Assembly (NCBI GenBank): GCA_023394875.1
Contig: JAEXAB010000004.1
Coordinates: 186,001-250,000, forward strand
Length of the DNA: 64,000 bases
Reading direction: 5' to 3'
Source of the DNA: Bacillota bacterium
GTDB taxonomy: Bacteria > Bacillota > Clostridia > Christensenellales > DTU072
Shown here: in pieces, positions 42,985-51,625 of the stretch
How the letters are laid out: each line of letters begins with the position of its first letter
Numbering within the stretch: the first letter of the stretch is position 1
Notes under the pieces: generated by a model
What the model saw: only the letters and a program-made list of their open reading frames with translations
Databases searched by the model: none
What the model was told of the DNA's origin: nothing
Position numbers and translations under genes: made by a program

Positions 42985-42993
42985 CTCTGCCTT

Positions 42994-43329
42994 TTACATA
43001 AATATTACGTTAGAAACATTAACGTTGACACTTTTTACGTCAAATTCTGTACTTTCTTTTATGGAATTAATGATTTTATCCTGAATGAGATAAACAACGT
43101 GAGGTACGCTGTAGCCGAAAATCACGTTAATATATATATCTATAATGACTTCATTGCCGATAAAATATACGTGAATATTCTTGGTGTTTATTGTGGCTAC
43201 GCCCAGTTTTGATTTTACAACGTTAAGCTCCTTTGCCACGCCGTCAGTCTGGATAATAGCGTTGTTGACAAAGGAGATTATAAGATTTTTATAGCGTAAA
43301 ATATCTTCTTGTGACATTGAGTCTTTCAT
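42994..43329 (-). CDS. Asp23/Gls24 family protein (YqhY-like)
   Basis: 111-residue alpha/beta protein with the family's repeated Val/Ile-rich strands (IDIYINVIFGYSVPHVVYLIQDKI) and a C-terminal VKSVNVNVSNVIF. YqhY in Bacillus sits before nusB and affects acetyl-CoA carboxylase activity; the same role is only inferred. I choose the ATG at 43329 with GAGGT 6 bases before it, rather than the ATG at 43356. Confidence 0.88.
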   Translation of the reverse strand: MKDSMSQEDILRYKNLIISFVNNAIIQTDGVAKELNVVKSKLGVATINTKNIHVYFIGNEVIIDIYINVIFGYSVPHVVYLIQDKIINSIKESTEFDVKSVNVNVSNVIFM

Positions 43330-43400
43330 ACTATACCTCTGTGACAATGATAGCATAAAAGACTCAATTTAGCAAGCACATTTTTATTTTGAAATAGGTT

Positions 43401-43880
43401 TTACACGTAAGGTATTATTATTACATTGGAGGCGGGATAATCGGTTTCGGTAACGATTATGTTGAATATCTGAGCCGCTTCCTGAACGGTTAATTCGCTA
43501 TCTTTTACTACTACGTTGACGTTATTGCTGCTGATTGTGACAATACAATCCTCAAAGCCTTTTGCCTTAATAAGACCTTCTAAGGCTAGTTCTACTTCCA
43601 TATTGGACACCAAACTAATTTTCTTTTCCTGCGCCGAAACAATAACCTCTTCGGTGCTGCTTGGGCTTGTAATTATATCCTCAAGGTAAAGGACTTCTTG
43701 AGCTCTGGTTGCTTCTCTGTCAGCTCTGTACGTGCTAAAGAAGGTAACCTGTGAGCCTCCGCCTACCGGATCGGTCTTGTCTTTTGCTTTTATGGTCAAA
43801 AAGTAGTTCAAGCAGCCCGTTGCCACCAACAATACTACCAATGATACCAAAATAATGATTTTCTTTTTGTTTGCTTTCAT
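43401..43880 (-). CDS. spoIIIAH: Stage III sporulation protein AH
   Basis: Mother-cell membrane protein whose extracellular domain pairs with forespore SpoIIQ to form the feeding-tube channel. A helix lies at about 7-28. The YscJ/FliF-like ring-building domain covers about 60-158 (EDCIVTISSNNVNVVVKDSELT). GGAGG SD. It is the last gene of the spoIIIA operon; no terminator is obvious before the Asp23-family gene. Confidence 0.93.
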   Translation of the reverse strand: MKANKKKIIILVSLVVLLVATGCLNYFLTIKAKDKTDPVGGGSQVTFFSTYRADREATRAQEVLYLEDIITSPSSTEEVIVSAQEKKISLVSNMEVELALEGLIKAKGFEDCIVTISSNNVNVVVKDSELTVQEAAQIFNIIVTETDYPASNVIIIPYV

Positions 43881-43906
43881 AAACCTGCCTCCATATTTTT
43901 TTAAGT

Positions 43907-44461
43907 TTATTTTTTATTCATTGCAAATATTTCTATATTGCTGGCATTTATCTGCAAGGCTGTCTGGACTGCCCGCATTATTGCAAGCCTGGTTACGGGG
44001 TTGTCTGCGCCCTCCGCAACTATAATTACACCCTTTATTTCGGGCATTATTTCTTTGGTTATGTATGGTTCGCTTTTTCCGCTGTTTGTCACGATAACAG
44101 GTGCTTGCGTTATACTTGTCGAACTATTTGTATTGCCGTTATTTGAAGTTGAAGTATTGTTGCTTGTTGTGGTTGTATTTGCCGTTATTTTCTCTGTTGT
44201 GCTTGCGTAAGTTATCATCACTTCGGTTTTCCCCACTCCCTCAACTGTTGACAGTATGTCGGCAAGCTTTTTCTCCCAATCGCTGTTTTTTTCATAAACT
44301 GCCGTGTTTTCGGTCTTAGCTGCGCTGCTAGTTTTATCTTTGGCGCTGACTCCGGCATAGATTACTATCATTAGTACTACGGCTATTACGCCGATAATAA
44401 TCTCTATGTGTTTAATCTTTTTTAATCTTGCAATTATTTCTTTTATCTTAACTTTTACCAT
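43907..44461 (-). CDS. spoIIIAG: Stage III sporulation protein AG
   Basis: Ring-forming component of the SpoIIIA-SpoIIQ channel. A short basic N-terminus and a helix at about 19-37 are followed by the secretin/YscJ-like fold, with conserved EKKLADILSTVEGVGKTEVMITYAS and EIKGVIIVAEGADNPVTRLAI. A Ser/Thr/Asn-rich insert (about 95-122) corresponds to the extra beta-ring insertion of this family. 184 residues. It overlaps spoIIIAF by 14 bases. Confidence 0.93.
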   Translation of the reverse strand: MVKVKIKEIIARLKKIKHIEIIIGVIAVVLMIVIYAGVSAKDKTSSAAKTENTAVYEKNSDWEKKLADILSTVEGVGKTEVMITYASTTEKITANTTTTSNNTSTSNNGNTNSSTSITQAPVIVTNSGKSEPYITKEIMPEIKGVIIVAEGADNPVTRLAIMRAVQTALQINASNIEIFAMNKK

Positions 44462-44945
44462 AGATCGTTATCTTCTCCTTATCGACGGTAAGGTGGGTTT
44501 GTACAGCCTGAATTATTATGTCATTAATAAATATATTCGGCTCTAAGTTAGTTATGACTGCATTGGATAAATCAACACGCACAGAAGAAATCTCTATGGT
44601 ATAGCTTGCTCCATAATAAATATCTATGCTTATTAAAGCTCCGTTTATTCCCTTATCTTTGAGTAATTTTTGGATATTTAGTTCGGCGGTTTTGTATCTT
44701 GTTTCGGCAATTTTACTTAAAAAGGTTTTGTCGGTCATATCTTGCTCTACGTTACTTTTGGGCAAAAAATCCTCATAACTAATATCTTTTTTAACTAAGT
44801 TGACTATGGGAAGCAAAATTACCATTATAAGCAACAGACGAATAACCCCTTGAATGTACTTCTTTGTATTACCTTCGGAAAGAAGCACCTCTAAAAGTAC
44901 GGTAAGAACGGCAACGGCAGCCACGCAGATTAGCCACTGACTCAT
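44448..44945 (-). CDS. spoIIIAF: Stage III sporulation protein AF
   Basis: 165 residues: two N-terminal helices (about 4-22 and 33-52) and a ring-building-like soluble domain (about 80-160) on the outer side. Family position between AE and AG is conserved. It overlaps spoIIIAE by 4 bases. Confidence 0.92.
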   Translation of the reverse strand: MSQWLICVAAVAVLTVLLEVLLSEGNTKKYIQGVIRLLLIMVILLPIVNLVKKDISYEDFLPKSNVEQDMTDKTFLSKIAETRYKTAELNIQKLLKDKGINGALISIDIYYGASYTIEISSVRVDLSNAVITNLEPNIFINDIIIQAVQTHLTVDKEKITIYGKS

Positions 44946-46129
44946 ATAACCCCCAGATTACAGGTGTAAATAATCATCATAATGAAAATAAACATGGCAA
45001 AAAATAGACAAATAAGTATGGTTATCAGTATCATAAGGCTGTTTGAGGTACTGTAAAGAGCGTCGGAAAACTTAGAATCGGAAACTGGCTCAATTACCGC
45101 AGCCGCTATCCGAAAGGTAAATACAATTAAAAACAACTTTATTATGGGCATAAGTACAATAAATAGTAGCACTATTATAGAACAAAGGCCAAGGGCGTTT
45201 TTAATTACAAGACAGCCGGCAATTATAATGTCAAAGCCTTCTTTTAGATAGTTGCCCACTACGGGAACATAGCTTGATAACGCAAATTTCGCCCCCTTTG
45301 CGGCTATAGAATCAAAGCTGGCTCCCGTTATCCCCTGCGCCGTCAAAAAGGTAATAAACAAACTAAAAACTATACCTAAAATCCATTCGGCGGTTTTTTT
45401 TGAGGTTTTTGCAAACTTACTTAGCTTTAATTCCTCACTTAAATTACCGATTATGCCGAAAACAAAGGTTATAAAAAACATCGGCATAATAACCGCCTTA
45501 ATCATCTTAAATATTACCGCGCTAAATACTAGCACCATGGGCTGATATACTGCCACAGAGGCGTTACCACCCATTGCGGATATAAGGGTAAGCAGAACCG
45601 GAAAAGAAATATCGGCAAAAGTATTCAATAAATCTATTGTCTTTAGGGTGGTTATGATTACGTCGGATATAATAATCAAAACCACCGTAAGAATTGATCC
45701 GTAACAAGCTATGTAAACAAGTTTTTTGGTAGATGCTTTGTTGAAGTCTGAGGTTAGTTTTTGCAGTATACCATATAAAACTGCCACCGCTATTATTATC
45801 GCCAGCTTGGGTAACAGACTAGAAAATTGCTTAAAAACACCTTGCAAGGTAAATTTCAAAAAATAATCAAGGTCTATTTCGTTGCTGTTGTGTAAAACGT
45901 CGTAGATTAGTTGTTTTATCGATATCCCTTGCGTATCCCCTAAAGAGTCAATAAAACGCTGATATTCCCTTAAATCTAGGTCGTTTAGGGTGTCGTTGGC
46001 GGTATCGGTAAGGTTGTCGGCAATATCTTCGCTGCTGTCTGCTGCATAGCATGCGGTTTTTATATCGGAATTCAAAAAAAAGATAAGAGAAACAATAAAC
46101 AGCAATATAAAGGCGCATATTTTTTTCAT
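44942..46129 (-). CDS. spoIIIAE: Stage III sporulation protein AE
   Basis: Large polytopic membrane protein of the spoIIIA channel. A signal sequence (1-30) precedes a soluble segment (31-95), then about eight helices. The ITGASFDSIAAKGAKFALSSYVPVVGNYLKEGFD stretch near 266-300 is a typical SpoIIIAE signature. 395 residues. It overlaps AD and AF by 4 bases each, so the operon is tightly coupled. Confidence 0.95.
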   Translation of the reverse strand: MKKICAFILLFIVSLIFFLNSDIKTACYAADSSEDIADNLTDTANDTLNDLDLREYQRFIDSLGDTQGISIKQLIYDVLHNSNEIDLDYFLKFTLQGVFKQFSSLLPKLAIIIAVAVLYGILQKLTSDFNKASTKKLVYIACYGSILTVVLIIISDVIITTLKTIDLLNTFADISFPVLLTLISAMGGNASVAVYQPMVLVFSAVIFKMIKAVIMPMFFITFVFGIIGNLSEELKLSKFAKTSKKTAEWILGIVFSLFITFLTAQGITGASFDSIAAKGAKFALSSYVPVVGNYLKEGFDIIIAGCLVIKNALGLCSIIVLLFIVLMPIIKLFLIVFTFRIAAAVIEPVSDSKFSDALYSTSNSLMILITILICLFFAMFIFIMMIIYTCNLGVI

Positions 46130-46509
46130 AATATCCCTCCGATTAGTTCTATAATGCCGCTTATTATCGGTATTGCCATCAAAAAAATGGTGATTTTGCC
46201 TGCAAGTTCGATTTTTTTACCTATGGAAGAACAACCGTTATCCTCACACAAACTTACCGAATATTCGGTAATATAGCCAATTCCGATTATTTTCAATATC
46301 ATTGAGAATACCGTATCGTTTAAGTTGGCTTTTTGAGCAATTCCCTGAAAAACCGTTACCGCTTCGGCGATTTTTTCGGATAGGAGTATCAAAATAATAC
46401 AGCCGGCTCCGATAAGCACAAAGCCCGCAAACTCCTGCTTGGAATATTTTAGTACGTTGTAACCTACTACGGCAACGAAGGCGATGCCGATTATCTTGAG
46501 TAAAAACAT
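46126..46509 (-). CDS. spoIIIAD: Stage III sporulation protein AD
   Basis: 127-residue membrane protein with four helices. IGYITEYSVSLCEDNGCSSIGKKIELAGKI (about 75-104) is the conserved SpoIIIAD signature, shared distantly with SpoIIIAC. The 2-base gap to spoIIIAC places it in the operon. Confidence 0.94.
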   Translation of the reverse strand: MFLLKIIGIAFVAVVGYNVLKYSKQEFAGFVLIGAGCIILILLSEKIAEAVTVFQGIAQKANLNDTVFSMILKIIGIGYITEYSVSLCEDNGCSSIGKKIELAGKITIFLMAIPIISGIIELIGGIL

Positions 46510-46511
46510 AG

Positions 46512-46709
46512 CTAATAAAGAAAAAAGATGCTTTTTAAGGTATCGAAAAGATTCCCTAGCATATCAACTATCATCATAAGCACTAGTACAAGTCCGGCTA
46601 AGGTTACCAGAGTTGCAATCTCTTTCTTGTCGCTTTTTTCCAAAATATTGTTAATAACAGCAGTAATAATGCCAATACCGGCAATTCTAAAAATAATATC
46701 GATGTTCAT
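46512..46709 (-). CDS. spoIIIAC: Stage III sporulation protein AC
   Basis: 65-residue protein with two membrane helices and the conserved IFRIAGIGIITAVINNILEKSDKKEIATL pattern (positions 6-34). It lies 9 bases after spoIIIAB. Confidence 0.94.
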   Translation of the reverse strand: MNIDIIFRIAGIGIITAVINNILEKSDKKEIATLVTLAGLVLVLMMIVDMLGNLFDTLKSIFFLY

Positions 46710-46718
46710 TGCTTTACC

Positions 46719-47198
46719 CTAAAAAATTATAATTGCTATGGCAAGCCCCACAACAGGACTTAGCTTTTTGTAAATGTCGCCTTTGCTTTCCACTTCCTGC
46801 TTGGAAATTTTTATTTCCTGCAATATTTTATTTTTGAAATTTGTTATATATTCCTTTTGTGAATAGGAGTTTAATTTTGTCAGATTAATAATAAATTCAC
46901 TGAGCAGATTTTTGTTCTTTTCGTTCAAATATGGACAAACATAATCTTCTTTTGTGCATTTATCGGGGATATGTACGTTAGTTAATACTTTTGTAAGCAA
47001 ATTGTTTTCGGATTTGCAGTATTTAGCTATAAGTTCGTTTATCTGTGTGCCAAAAAAGGCAATTTCTCCTTGCACAAAGGTAGCAAAGTCCAAAATTTCT
47101 TCCAAAATCTTGTCTTTGTTCTGATAGTTTCTTTTTATGATAATTCCCACGTAAATGCTAAAAAGAAAAATAATTATGCCCAAAATCAGTCTAAGCAT
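46719..47198 (-). CDS. spoIIIAB: Stage III sporulation protein AB
   Basis: 159 residues with an N-terminal helix (3-18), a helical cytoplasmic domain resembling a type II secretion F domain and a C-terminal helix (149-159). Divergent, as usual for AB; identification rests on length, topology and its place between AA and AC. It overlaps spoIIIAA by 8 bases. Confidence 0.88.
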   Translation of the reverse strand: MLRLILGIIIFLFSIYVGIIIKRNYQNKDKILEEILDFATFVQGEIAFFGTQINELIAKYCKSENNLLTKVLTNVHIPDKCTKEDYVCPYLNEKNKNLLSEFIINLTKLNSYSQKEYITNFKNKILQEIKISKQEVESKGDIYKKLSPVVGLAIAIIIF

Positions 47199-48012
47199 TT
47201 TTACCTCTATTAATAGAAACTATGCTTCCTGCGCTTGGTTTAGAAGAAAGGGTTATTATATTGATAAATAATTCTTTAAGTGTGTTCGGTACGTTTTTTA
47301 TATCTTCGCAGTGAAAAGTGGCAAGGCATTTAATGCCCGAAAGCGCTATCCTTTTTATTGCGTTGTAATCACTTTCTCCGAATAATTCATCACAAACAAC
47401 AATTTCGGGCGACATTGTGCGGATAATTCCCTCAAAAATTTTGTTTTTGGGCACGCCTTGTACTATATCGCATCGTTCTCCCCGCTCAAGAACGCAGTTT
47501 TCTCCACAAAGTTCAAACCGTTCGTCAATTACCATAACGTCATAATTTTCGCTCAATATCCGCGCCATTTCTCTTATCAAAGTCGTTTTGCCCCCGTAAG
47601 GAGGGGAAATAACCAAAGTGTTTTGAAAATCGTCCAGTAACGATAAAATTTCGGTCGGGCAATTATGAATTTCATGCGGAATCCGTATATTTAAGGCATA
47701 AATACTTTTATAGCTTATTATGTTATTTTCTCCCAGTCTGCCGCTGCCCACGATGCCTATTCTTATACCGTTTTTGTAGGGGATATATCCATCGCTTATT
47801 TCCTTTTCGTAGGCGTACAAAGAATAATCGACGGCAACTGCTATTATTTTATCAATCAAAAATTTATCGGCGACAAAGCCTAAATGCTGACCGCCGTTAA
47901 TGGTTTTTACATATATTTTTTTATCAAGTCTAAGCCGTATTTCGGTAATAAATCTTTTCGGAGCTATTTTTATTACCTCTTGAAAGAGCATATTCCCCAA
48001 CAATTTTTCCAT
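47191..48012 (-). CDS. spoIIIAA: Stage III sporulation protein AA (ATPase)
   Basis: Cytoplasmic secretion-type ATPase energising the SpoIIIA channel. The Walker A region is SPPYGGKTT (about 146-154) and Walker B is VMVIDERFE. A DELFGESD acidic motif follows. I choose the ATG at 48012 (273 residues): its SD GAGGTG sits 6 bases upstream in the 3' arm of a terminator-like hairpin. The longer frame would start at an unsupported TTG at 48048. First gene of spoIIIA, 55 bases after efp. Confidence 0.93.
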   Translation of the reverse strand: MEKLLGNMLFQEVIKIAPKRFITEIRLRLDKKIYVKTINGGQHLGFVADKFLIDKIIAVAVDYSLYAYEKEISDGYIPYKNGIRIGIVGSGRLGENNIISYKSIYALNIRIPHEIHNCPTEILSLLDDFQNTLVISPPYGGKTTLIREMARILSENYDVMVIDERFELCGENCVLERGERCDIVQGVPKNKIFEGIIRTMSPEIVVCDELFGESDYNAIKRIALSGIKCLATFHCEDIKNVPNTLKELFINIITLSSKPSAGSIVSINRGKNA

Positions 48013-48045
48013 AAAAAACACCTCGGAAAAACTTATTCCGAGGTG
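48013..48045 (-). promoter_or_regulatory. Terminator-like hairpin whose 3' arm carries the spoIIIAA SD
   Basis: On the minus strand a 10-bp stem (48045-48036 with 48028-48019) and 7-base loop are followed by six T residues and then the ATG. The 3' arm ends in GAGGTG, the only SD. It can terminate read-through from efp, and any transcript containing both arms would hide the SD. I see no convincing sigma-E promoter that would start inside it. Confidence 0.65.
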
Positions 48046-48067
48046 CAAATTATTATGCTAATATAAA

Positions 48068-48631
48068 CTATACTCTTGACATATACGTCCCGTTACGGGT
48101 GTCAACTCTAATTGTTTCGCCTGCGTTAACAAACAACGGTACCTGCACTACAAAGCCTGTTTCCAAAGTTGCGTTCTTGGAGCCGGGTTGGGCGGTTGCA
48201 CCGGGAATTCCGGGTTCGGCATCAACTATAAGAAGTTCTACAAAGTTTTGCGGTTCACACTCAAAAGCGCTGCCTTTATAGAAAGCTATATCGCATTTGT
48301 CGCCTTCTTTGATAAATTTCAACGCGTCTTCAACTATATCTTTGTTTAGAGGAACCATATCGAAAGTTTCTTCATCCATAAAGTAGTACAAATCGCCGTC
48401 AGCGTAACTATAGGACATCTTCTTTCTCTCAATATGAGCCAGCTCGTATTTTTCGTTAGGGTTAAAAGTACGTTCGATAACTCCCCCCGTCATAACGTTT
48501 CGTATCTTAGCACGGACAAACGCCGCGCCTTTGCCGGGTTTTACGTGTTGGAAATCTACGATAACCTGCACTGTGGAATCTAATTCAAACGTGATACCCT
48601 TTCTGAAATCTCCTGCTTGTATATAAGCCAT
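48068..48631 (-). CDS. efp: Translation elongation factor P
   Basis: Relieves ribosome stalling at polyproline. Three beta-barrel domains: an N-terminal KOW-like domain (1-65), an OB domain (66-128) and a C-terminal OB domain with [20 protein letters not shown]. The tip loop at [13 protein letters not shown] carries the conserved Lys31-34 region. AGGAG SD. In Clostridia efp commonly sits between an M24 peptidase gene and spoIIIA, as here. Confidence 0.97.
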   Translation of the reverse strand: MAYIQAGDFRKGITFELDSTVQVIVDFQHVKPGKGAAFVRAKIRNVMTGGVIERTFNPNEKYELAHIERKKMSYSYADGDLYYFMDEETFDMVPLNKDIVEDALKFIKEGDKCDIAFYKGSAFECEPQNFVELLIVDAEPGIPGATAQPGSKNATLETGFVVQVPLFVNAGETIRVDTRNGTYMSRV

Positions 48632-48659
48632 ACTCTGCTCCTCCGATGTTTATAAAAAT

Positions 48660-49670
48660 CTACTCTAATATTATGAGCTTTTTTGGGCTTTTTGTCAAGT
48701 TCTTAATACCGTTTTCGTCAAAATAAATTAGGTCTTCTATGCGTACGCCGTATTTTCCGCACAGATAAACCCCGGGTTCTATTGTCATTACCGTACCTTT
48801 ACTAATGATAGCATCGCACTTGGGTGAAAAATTAGGATATTCGTGAATATCGACACCCAAAGAATGACCCAAAGAATGGATAAAAAACTTATCCAGATTG
48901 CATTTTTTCAGATAATCTCTAGCAAGAGCGTCACAATCTTTGCCCGTCATGCCCGCTTTTACATTATCTAAGGCAAATTCTTGGGCGCCTTTTACCGCAT
49001 CGTAAATTTCCAAAAATTCTTTATCCGGTTTGCCGAAAAATACCGTTCTTGTCATATCCGAACAATATCCGCCGAATTTTGCTCCAAAATCAAGCAGAAC
49101 AGGCATATTTTTTTGCAATTTTTTGTCCGTTCGTCTTGCATGTGGCATAGAAGTGTTTTCTCCAAAGGCTACAATGGAAGGAAAAGCAAGACCGTCTGCG
49201 CCGTCTTTAATCATAATACATTCCAAACTACTTGCAAGTTCTGTTTCGGTTATACCCTCTTTTATATAAGGGAGAATTTTTTTGAAAGCGTTATCGGTTA
49301 TTTCTTGGGCTTTTGCTATTAAATCTATTTCTTTTTTAACCTTTTTTGCCCGCATTTCGGCAATTTCGTTGTCAATATAAAAGAAATTCTCTATCCCGTA
49401 GTTTTTTAGAGAATTATAAAAATTTAGAGTAATTTCTCCCTCTATTGCGCAATCTTTTATGTGGTTTTCTGCAAAAAACCGATTGAATTTGTTTATATCT
49501 TCAATAATAAAATTATCAAGGATTTTCCTTACTTCCTCATCGTAGCGGGAATCGGTAAAATAATACCTTTTGCCGTCAAAAAATACTATAACGGCATCAG
49601 CCGAAGGATAGTTGGAAAAATAAAATAAATTTGACGGCGTTTTTATTACAACGCAAGGATAATCGAACAT
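48660..49670 (-). CDS. M24 family Xaa-Pro aminopeptidase
   Basis: Pita-bread metallopeptidase. The creatinase-like N-terminal domain (1-110) is followed by the catalytic domain, with metal ligands Asp and Asp in LLDFGAKFGGYCSDMTRT, His in HSLGHSLGVDIHEYPN, Glu in VMTIEPGVYL and Glu in VRIEDLI. 336 residues. There is no SD before the ATG. A strong promoter ends 6 bases upstream, so the mRNA is probably leaderless. Upstream of efp, the usual Firmicute neighbour. Confidence 0.93.
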   Translation of the reverse strand: MFDYPCVVIKTPSNLFYFSNYPSADAVIVFFDGKRYYFTDSRYDEEVRKILDNFIIEDINKFNRFFAENHIKDCAIEGEITLNFYNSLKNYGIENFFYIDNEIAEMRAKKVKKEIDLIAKAQEITDNAFKKILPYIKEGITETELASSLECIMIKDGADGLAFPSIVAFGENTSMPHARRTDKKLQKNMPVLLDFGAKFGGYCSDMTRTVFFGKPDKEFLEIYDAVKGAQEFALDNVKAGMTGKDCDALARDYLKKCNLDKFFIHSLGHSLGVDIHEYPNFSPKCDAIISKGTVMTIEPGVYLCGKYGVRIEDLIYFDENGIKNLTKSPKKLIILE

Positions 49671-49676
49671 ATTGTT

Positions 49677-49705
49677 ATTTTATTGCTAAAGACAAAAAAT
49701 GTCAA
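49677..49705 (-). promoter_or_regulatory. Strong sigma-A promoter giving a predicted leaderless peptidase mRNA
   Basis: On the minus strand a perfect TTGACA (49705-49700), a 17-base spacer and TAAAAT (49682-49677). The ATG begins 6 bases later at 49670, exactly where initiation is expected. No purine-rich SD lies in between. Confidence 0.75.
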
Positions 49706-49708
49706 TAA

Positions 49709-50077
49709 CTATCCCTTCGATTTTGATTTTGAGAATAAAGCAATCACAAAGCCGATAAACACCGCTCCGCCTATACCCGCGGCAGCCGCTTTGGTGCCGC
49801 CAAGTAACGCGCCGTAAAGACCTTGAGTTTTTGCCCCCTCAATGGCTCCTTTAGCAAGTACGCTGCCAAAACCTGTTATGGGAATAGTTATTCCCGCTTT
49901 GGCAAACTCTTTTATGGGTTGAAAAATTCCTATTGCTTCCAAAAAAACACCCAAAAGCAAAAATATAACTAATATTCTTGCAGAAGTCAGTTTGGTAAAG
50001 TTAATCAATACTTGACCGACAACGCAAACTAGTCCCCCTACCGCAAAAACTTTCAGATACGTCAAAAATATTTCCAT
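49709..50077 (-). CDS. spoVAE: Stage V sporulation protein AE
   Basis: Membrane protein of the SpoVA channel that moves dipicolinic acid. 122 residues, four helices, with the conserved TIPITGFGSVLAKGAIEGAKTQGLYG (about 64-89) that resembles SpoVAC. It follows spoVAD after 9 bases and ends the operon. Confidence 0.94.
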   Translation of the reverse strand: MEIFLTYLKVFAVGGLVCVVGQVLINFTKLTSARILVIFLLLGVFLEAIGIFQPIKEFAKAGITIPITGFGSVLAKGAIEGAKTQGLYGALLGGTKAAAAGIGGAVFIGFVIALFSKSKSKG

Positions 50078-50086
50078 AAAATCCCC

Positions 50087-51091
50087 TTATACTCTCTCTA
50101 TACTTACCGCATGGGCAATTGCAGGTATGGTTTCCCCTTGCAAATTCGTCACTTTGGAAAGTAACGCCCCTGTAGGCACAATCAATACTTTTTTGAGCTT
50201 CTTTTTTAACATTTCTTTATAAACGTAACCATTGAATACTATGTTACTGCAAGCGGCTCCGCTGCCACCTTGTTCCACGTCCTGGGCTTCTCTGTTGTAT
50301 ATTAAAATGCCGCAGTCGCTGTAGTTTTCGTTAAATTCATAGCCTTTTTCTTTGGCTAGCTTTTGTAAAAGTCTGCTACCCGCATGTCCAAGGTCGCCAG
50401 TTAAAATTAAATCGTAGTAATCAATGGTTCTGTCAGTGTCATTTAGGTGCGTTAAAATAGTATCCAATGCCGCAGGCGCCATAACAGCCCCCATATCGTT
50501 GGCATCGTCAATGCCGTAATCCACGACTCTGCCGATAGTCCCACAAGTTATTCTTATATCAGTTGGGGTATCGGAAGTTAATAGGGTAGCTCCCGACCCC
50601 GTTACCGTCCATTGGGCTAAGGGTGTTCTTTGACAGCCCAGTTCCAATGGATAGCGGAATTGCCTTTCGGCGGTGGCGTAATGGCTGCTTGTAGAACAAA
50701 TAACTTTATCCATAACCCCGTTTGTTATCATGGTTGAACCTAAAATTAAACCCTCTCCAAACGTCGCGCAAGCGTTATAAATACCCATAAAAGGTATGTC
50801 CAGTTCTCTCAACGCAAAGTTTGCGCCTACGATTTCGTCCATCAAATCCCCTGCAAAAACACAGTCGATATTCTTAGGAGACAGTTTGGCGCGGTTTAGA
50901 AGCTGTTTTAATACGCTGGTATGAAGTTTTGCCTCGGCGTATTCGTGGCTTTTCTGCCCCAATAAGTCATCTTCTACTGTGGCATTAAGATACTTGCCAA
51001 GGGGACCTTCGCTCTCTTTTTTTGCGCCGATTGTCGCCGTTTCGGTAATAAATACCGGTTTTTTATCAAAAAATATAGTGTGATTTCTCAT
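50087..51091 (-). CDS. spoVAD: Stage V sporulation protein AD
   Basis: Thiolase-fold protein that binds dipicolinic acid on the outer face of the spore inner membrane. Family stretches are FITETATIGAKKESEGPLG, NAFATFGE-like YNACATFGEGLILG and DLGHAGSRLL. I choose the ATG at 51091, giving 334 residues and a 4-base ATGA overlap with spoVAC; the longer frame to 51178 lies inside spoVAC. Confidence 0.95.
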   Translation of the reverse strand: MRNHTIFFDKKPVFITETATIGAKKESEGPLGKYLNATVEDDLLGQKSHEYAEAKLHTSVLKQLLNRAKLSPKNIDCVFAGDLMDEIVGANFALRELDIPFMGIYNACATFGEGLILGSTMITNGVMDKVICSTSSHYATAERQFRYPLELGCQRTPLAQWTVTGSGATLLTSDTPTDIRITCGTIGRVVDYGIDDANDMGAVMAPAALDTILTHLNDTDRTIDYYDLILTGDLGHAGSRLLQKLAKEKGYEFNENYSDCGILIYNREAQDVEQGGSGAACSNIVFNGYVYKEMLKKKLKKVLIVPTGALLSKVTNLQGETIPAIAHAVSIERV

Positions 51092-51537
51092 ATAAACAAA
51101 TAAATAATCCCCACAATAATAGACGCCGTTATGCCGAAAACAATAACTGGCCCCGCTATACTGAACAGATTGTCGCAAAGTCCCAAAACTATACCTTCTC
51201 TCTTATGCTCTATTGCCGGACTGACAATGGAATTTGCAAACCCTGTTATAGGCACTATACTTCCCGCACCGCCCCAGGCTCCGATTTTGTCATAAATGCC
51301 AAAACCCGTCAAAATGCCGGTAGCGGCAATAATTATCATTGTTGTAAAACCGGCAATCACTTCTTCGGGCGTATTTTTTAGCCCCATTTTGAGCATATCA
51401 CTGACAAACTGCCCGATACAGCAAATAATACCGCCGCATATAAATGCCTTTAGCATAGTAGAAAGATGCTTTGATACAGGCATTTCGTGGCGGACGGTTT
51501 TTTTGTATTCTTTAACTTCCTTATCTCCCAGTTTCAT
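51088..51537 (-). CDS. spoVAC: Stage V sporulation protein AC
   Basis: 149-residue membrane protein with four helices, the mechanosensitive-like part of the SpoVA channel. VPITGFANSIVSPAIEHKREGIVLG (about 94-118) is the conserved motif, matching that in SpoVAE. A GGAGGG SD lies 8 bases before the ATG. In Clostridia the operon is often just AC-AD-AE, as here. Confidence 0.95.
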   Translation of the reverse strand: MKLGDKEVKEYKKTVRHEMPVSKHLSTMLKAFICGGIICCIGQFVSDMLKMGLKNTPEEVIAGFTTMIIIAATGILTGFGIYDKIGAWGGAGSIVPITGFANSIVSPAIEHKREGIVLGLCDNLFSIAGPVIVFGITASIIVGIIYLFI

Positions 51538-51625
51538 TAATTATACCCTCCACAATATTGCCGATAGGACGGCATATTTCTTCTTTATTTAATTGTTTCC
51601 TGATAAAATTATTTTCTTTAATCAT
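51521..51625 (-). CDS. Possible 34-residue leader peptide gene before spoVAC
   Basis: ATG at 51625 with AGGGTG 8 bases before it, stop at 51521, overlapping the first 17 bases of spoVAC in another frame. The peptide is basic and Asn/Ile-rich with one Cys and no membrane helix. I do not recognise it. It may be a true micro-gene or a frame that delivers ribosomes to spoVAC, or chance. The start codon abuts the T run of a terminator-like hairpin. Confidence 0.4.
   Translation of the reverse strand: MIKENNFIRKQLNKEEICRPIGNIVEGIINETGR

Noticed and set aside
48046..48067. CATAATAA as a sigma-E -10 for spoIIIAA
   Set aside because: No acceptable -35 at 13-15 bases upstream, and the start site would leave both hairpin arms in the leader.
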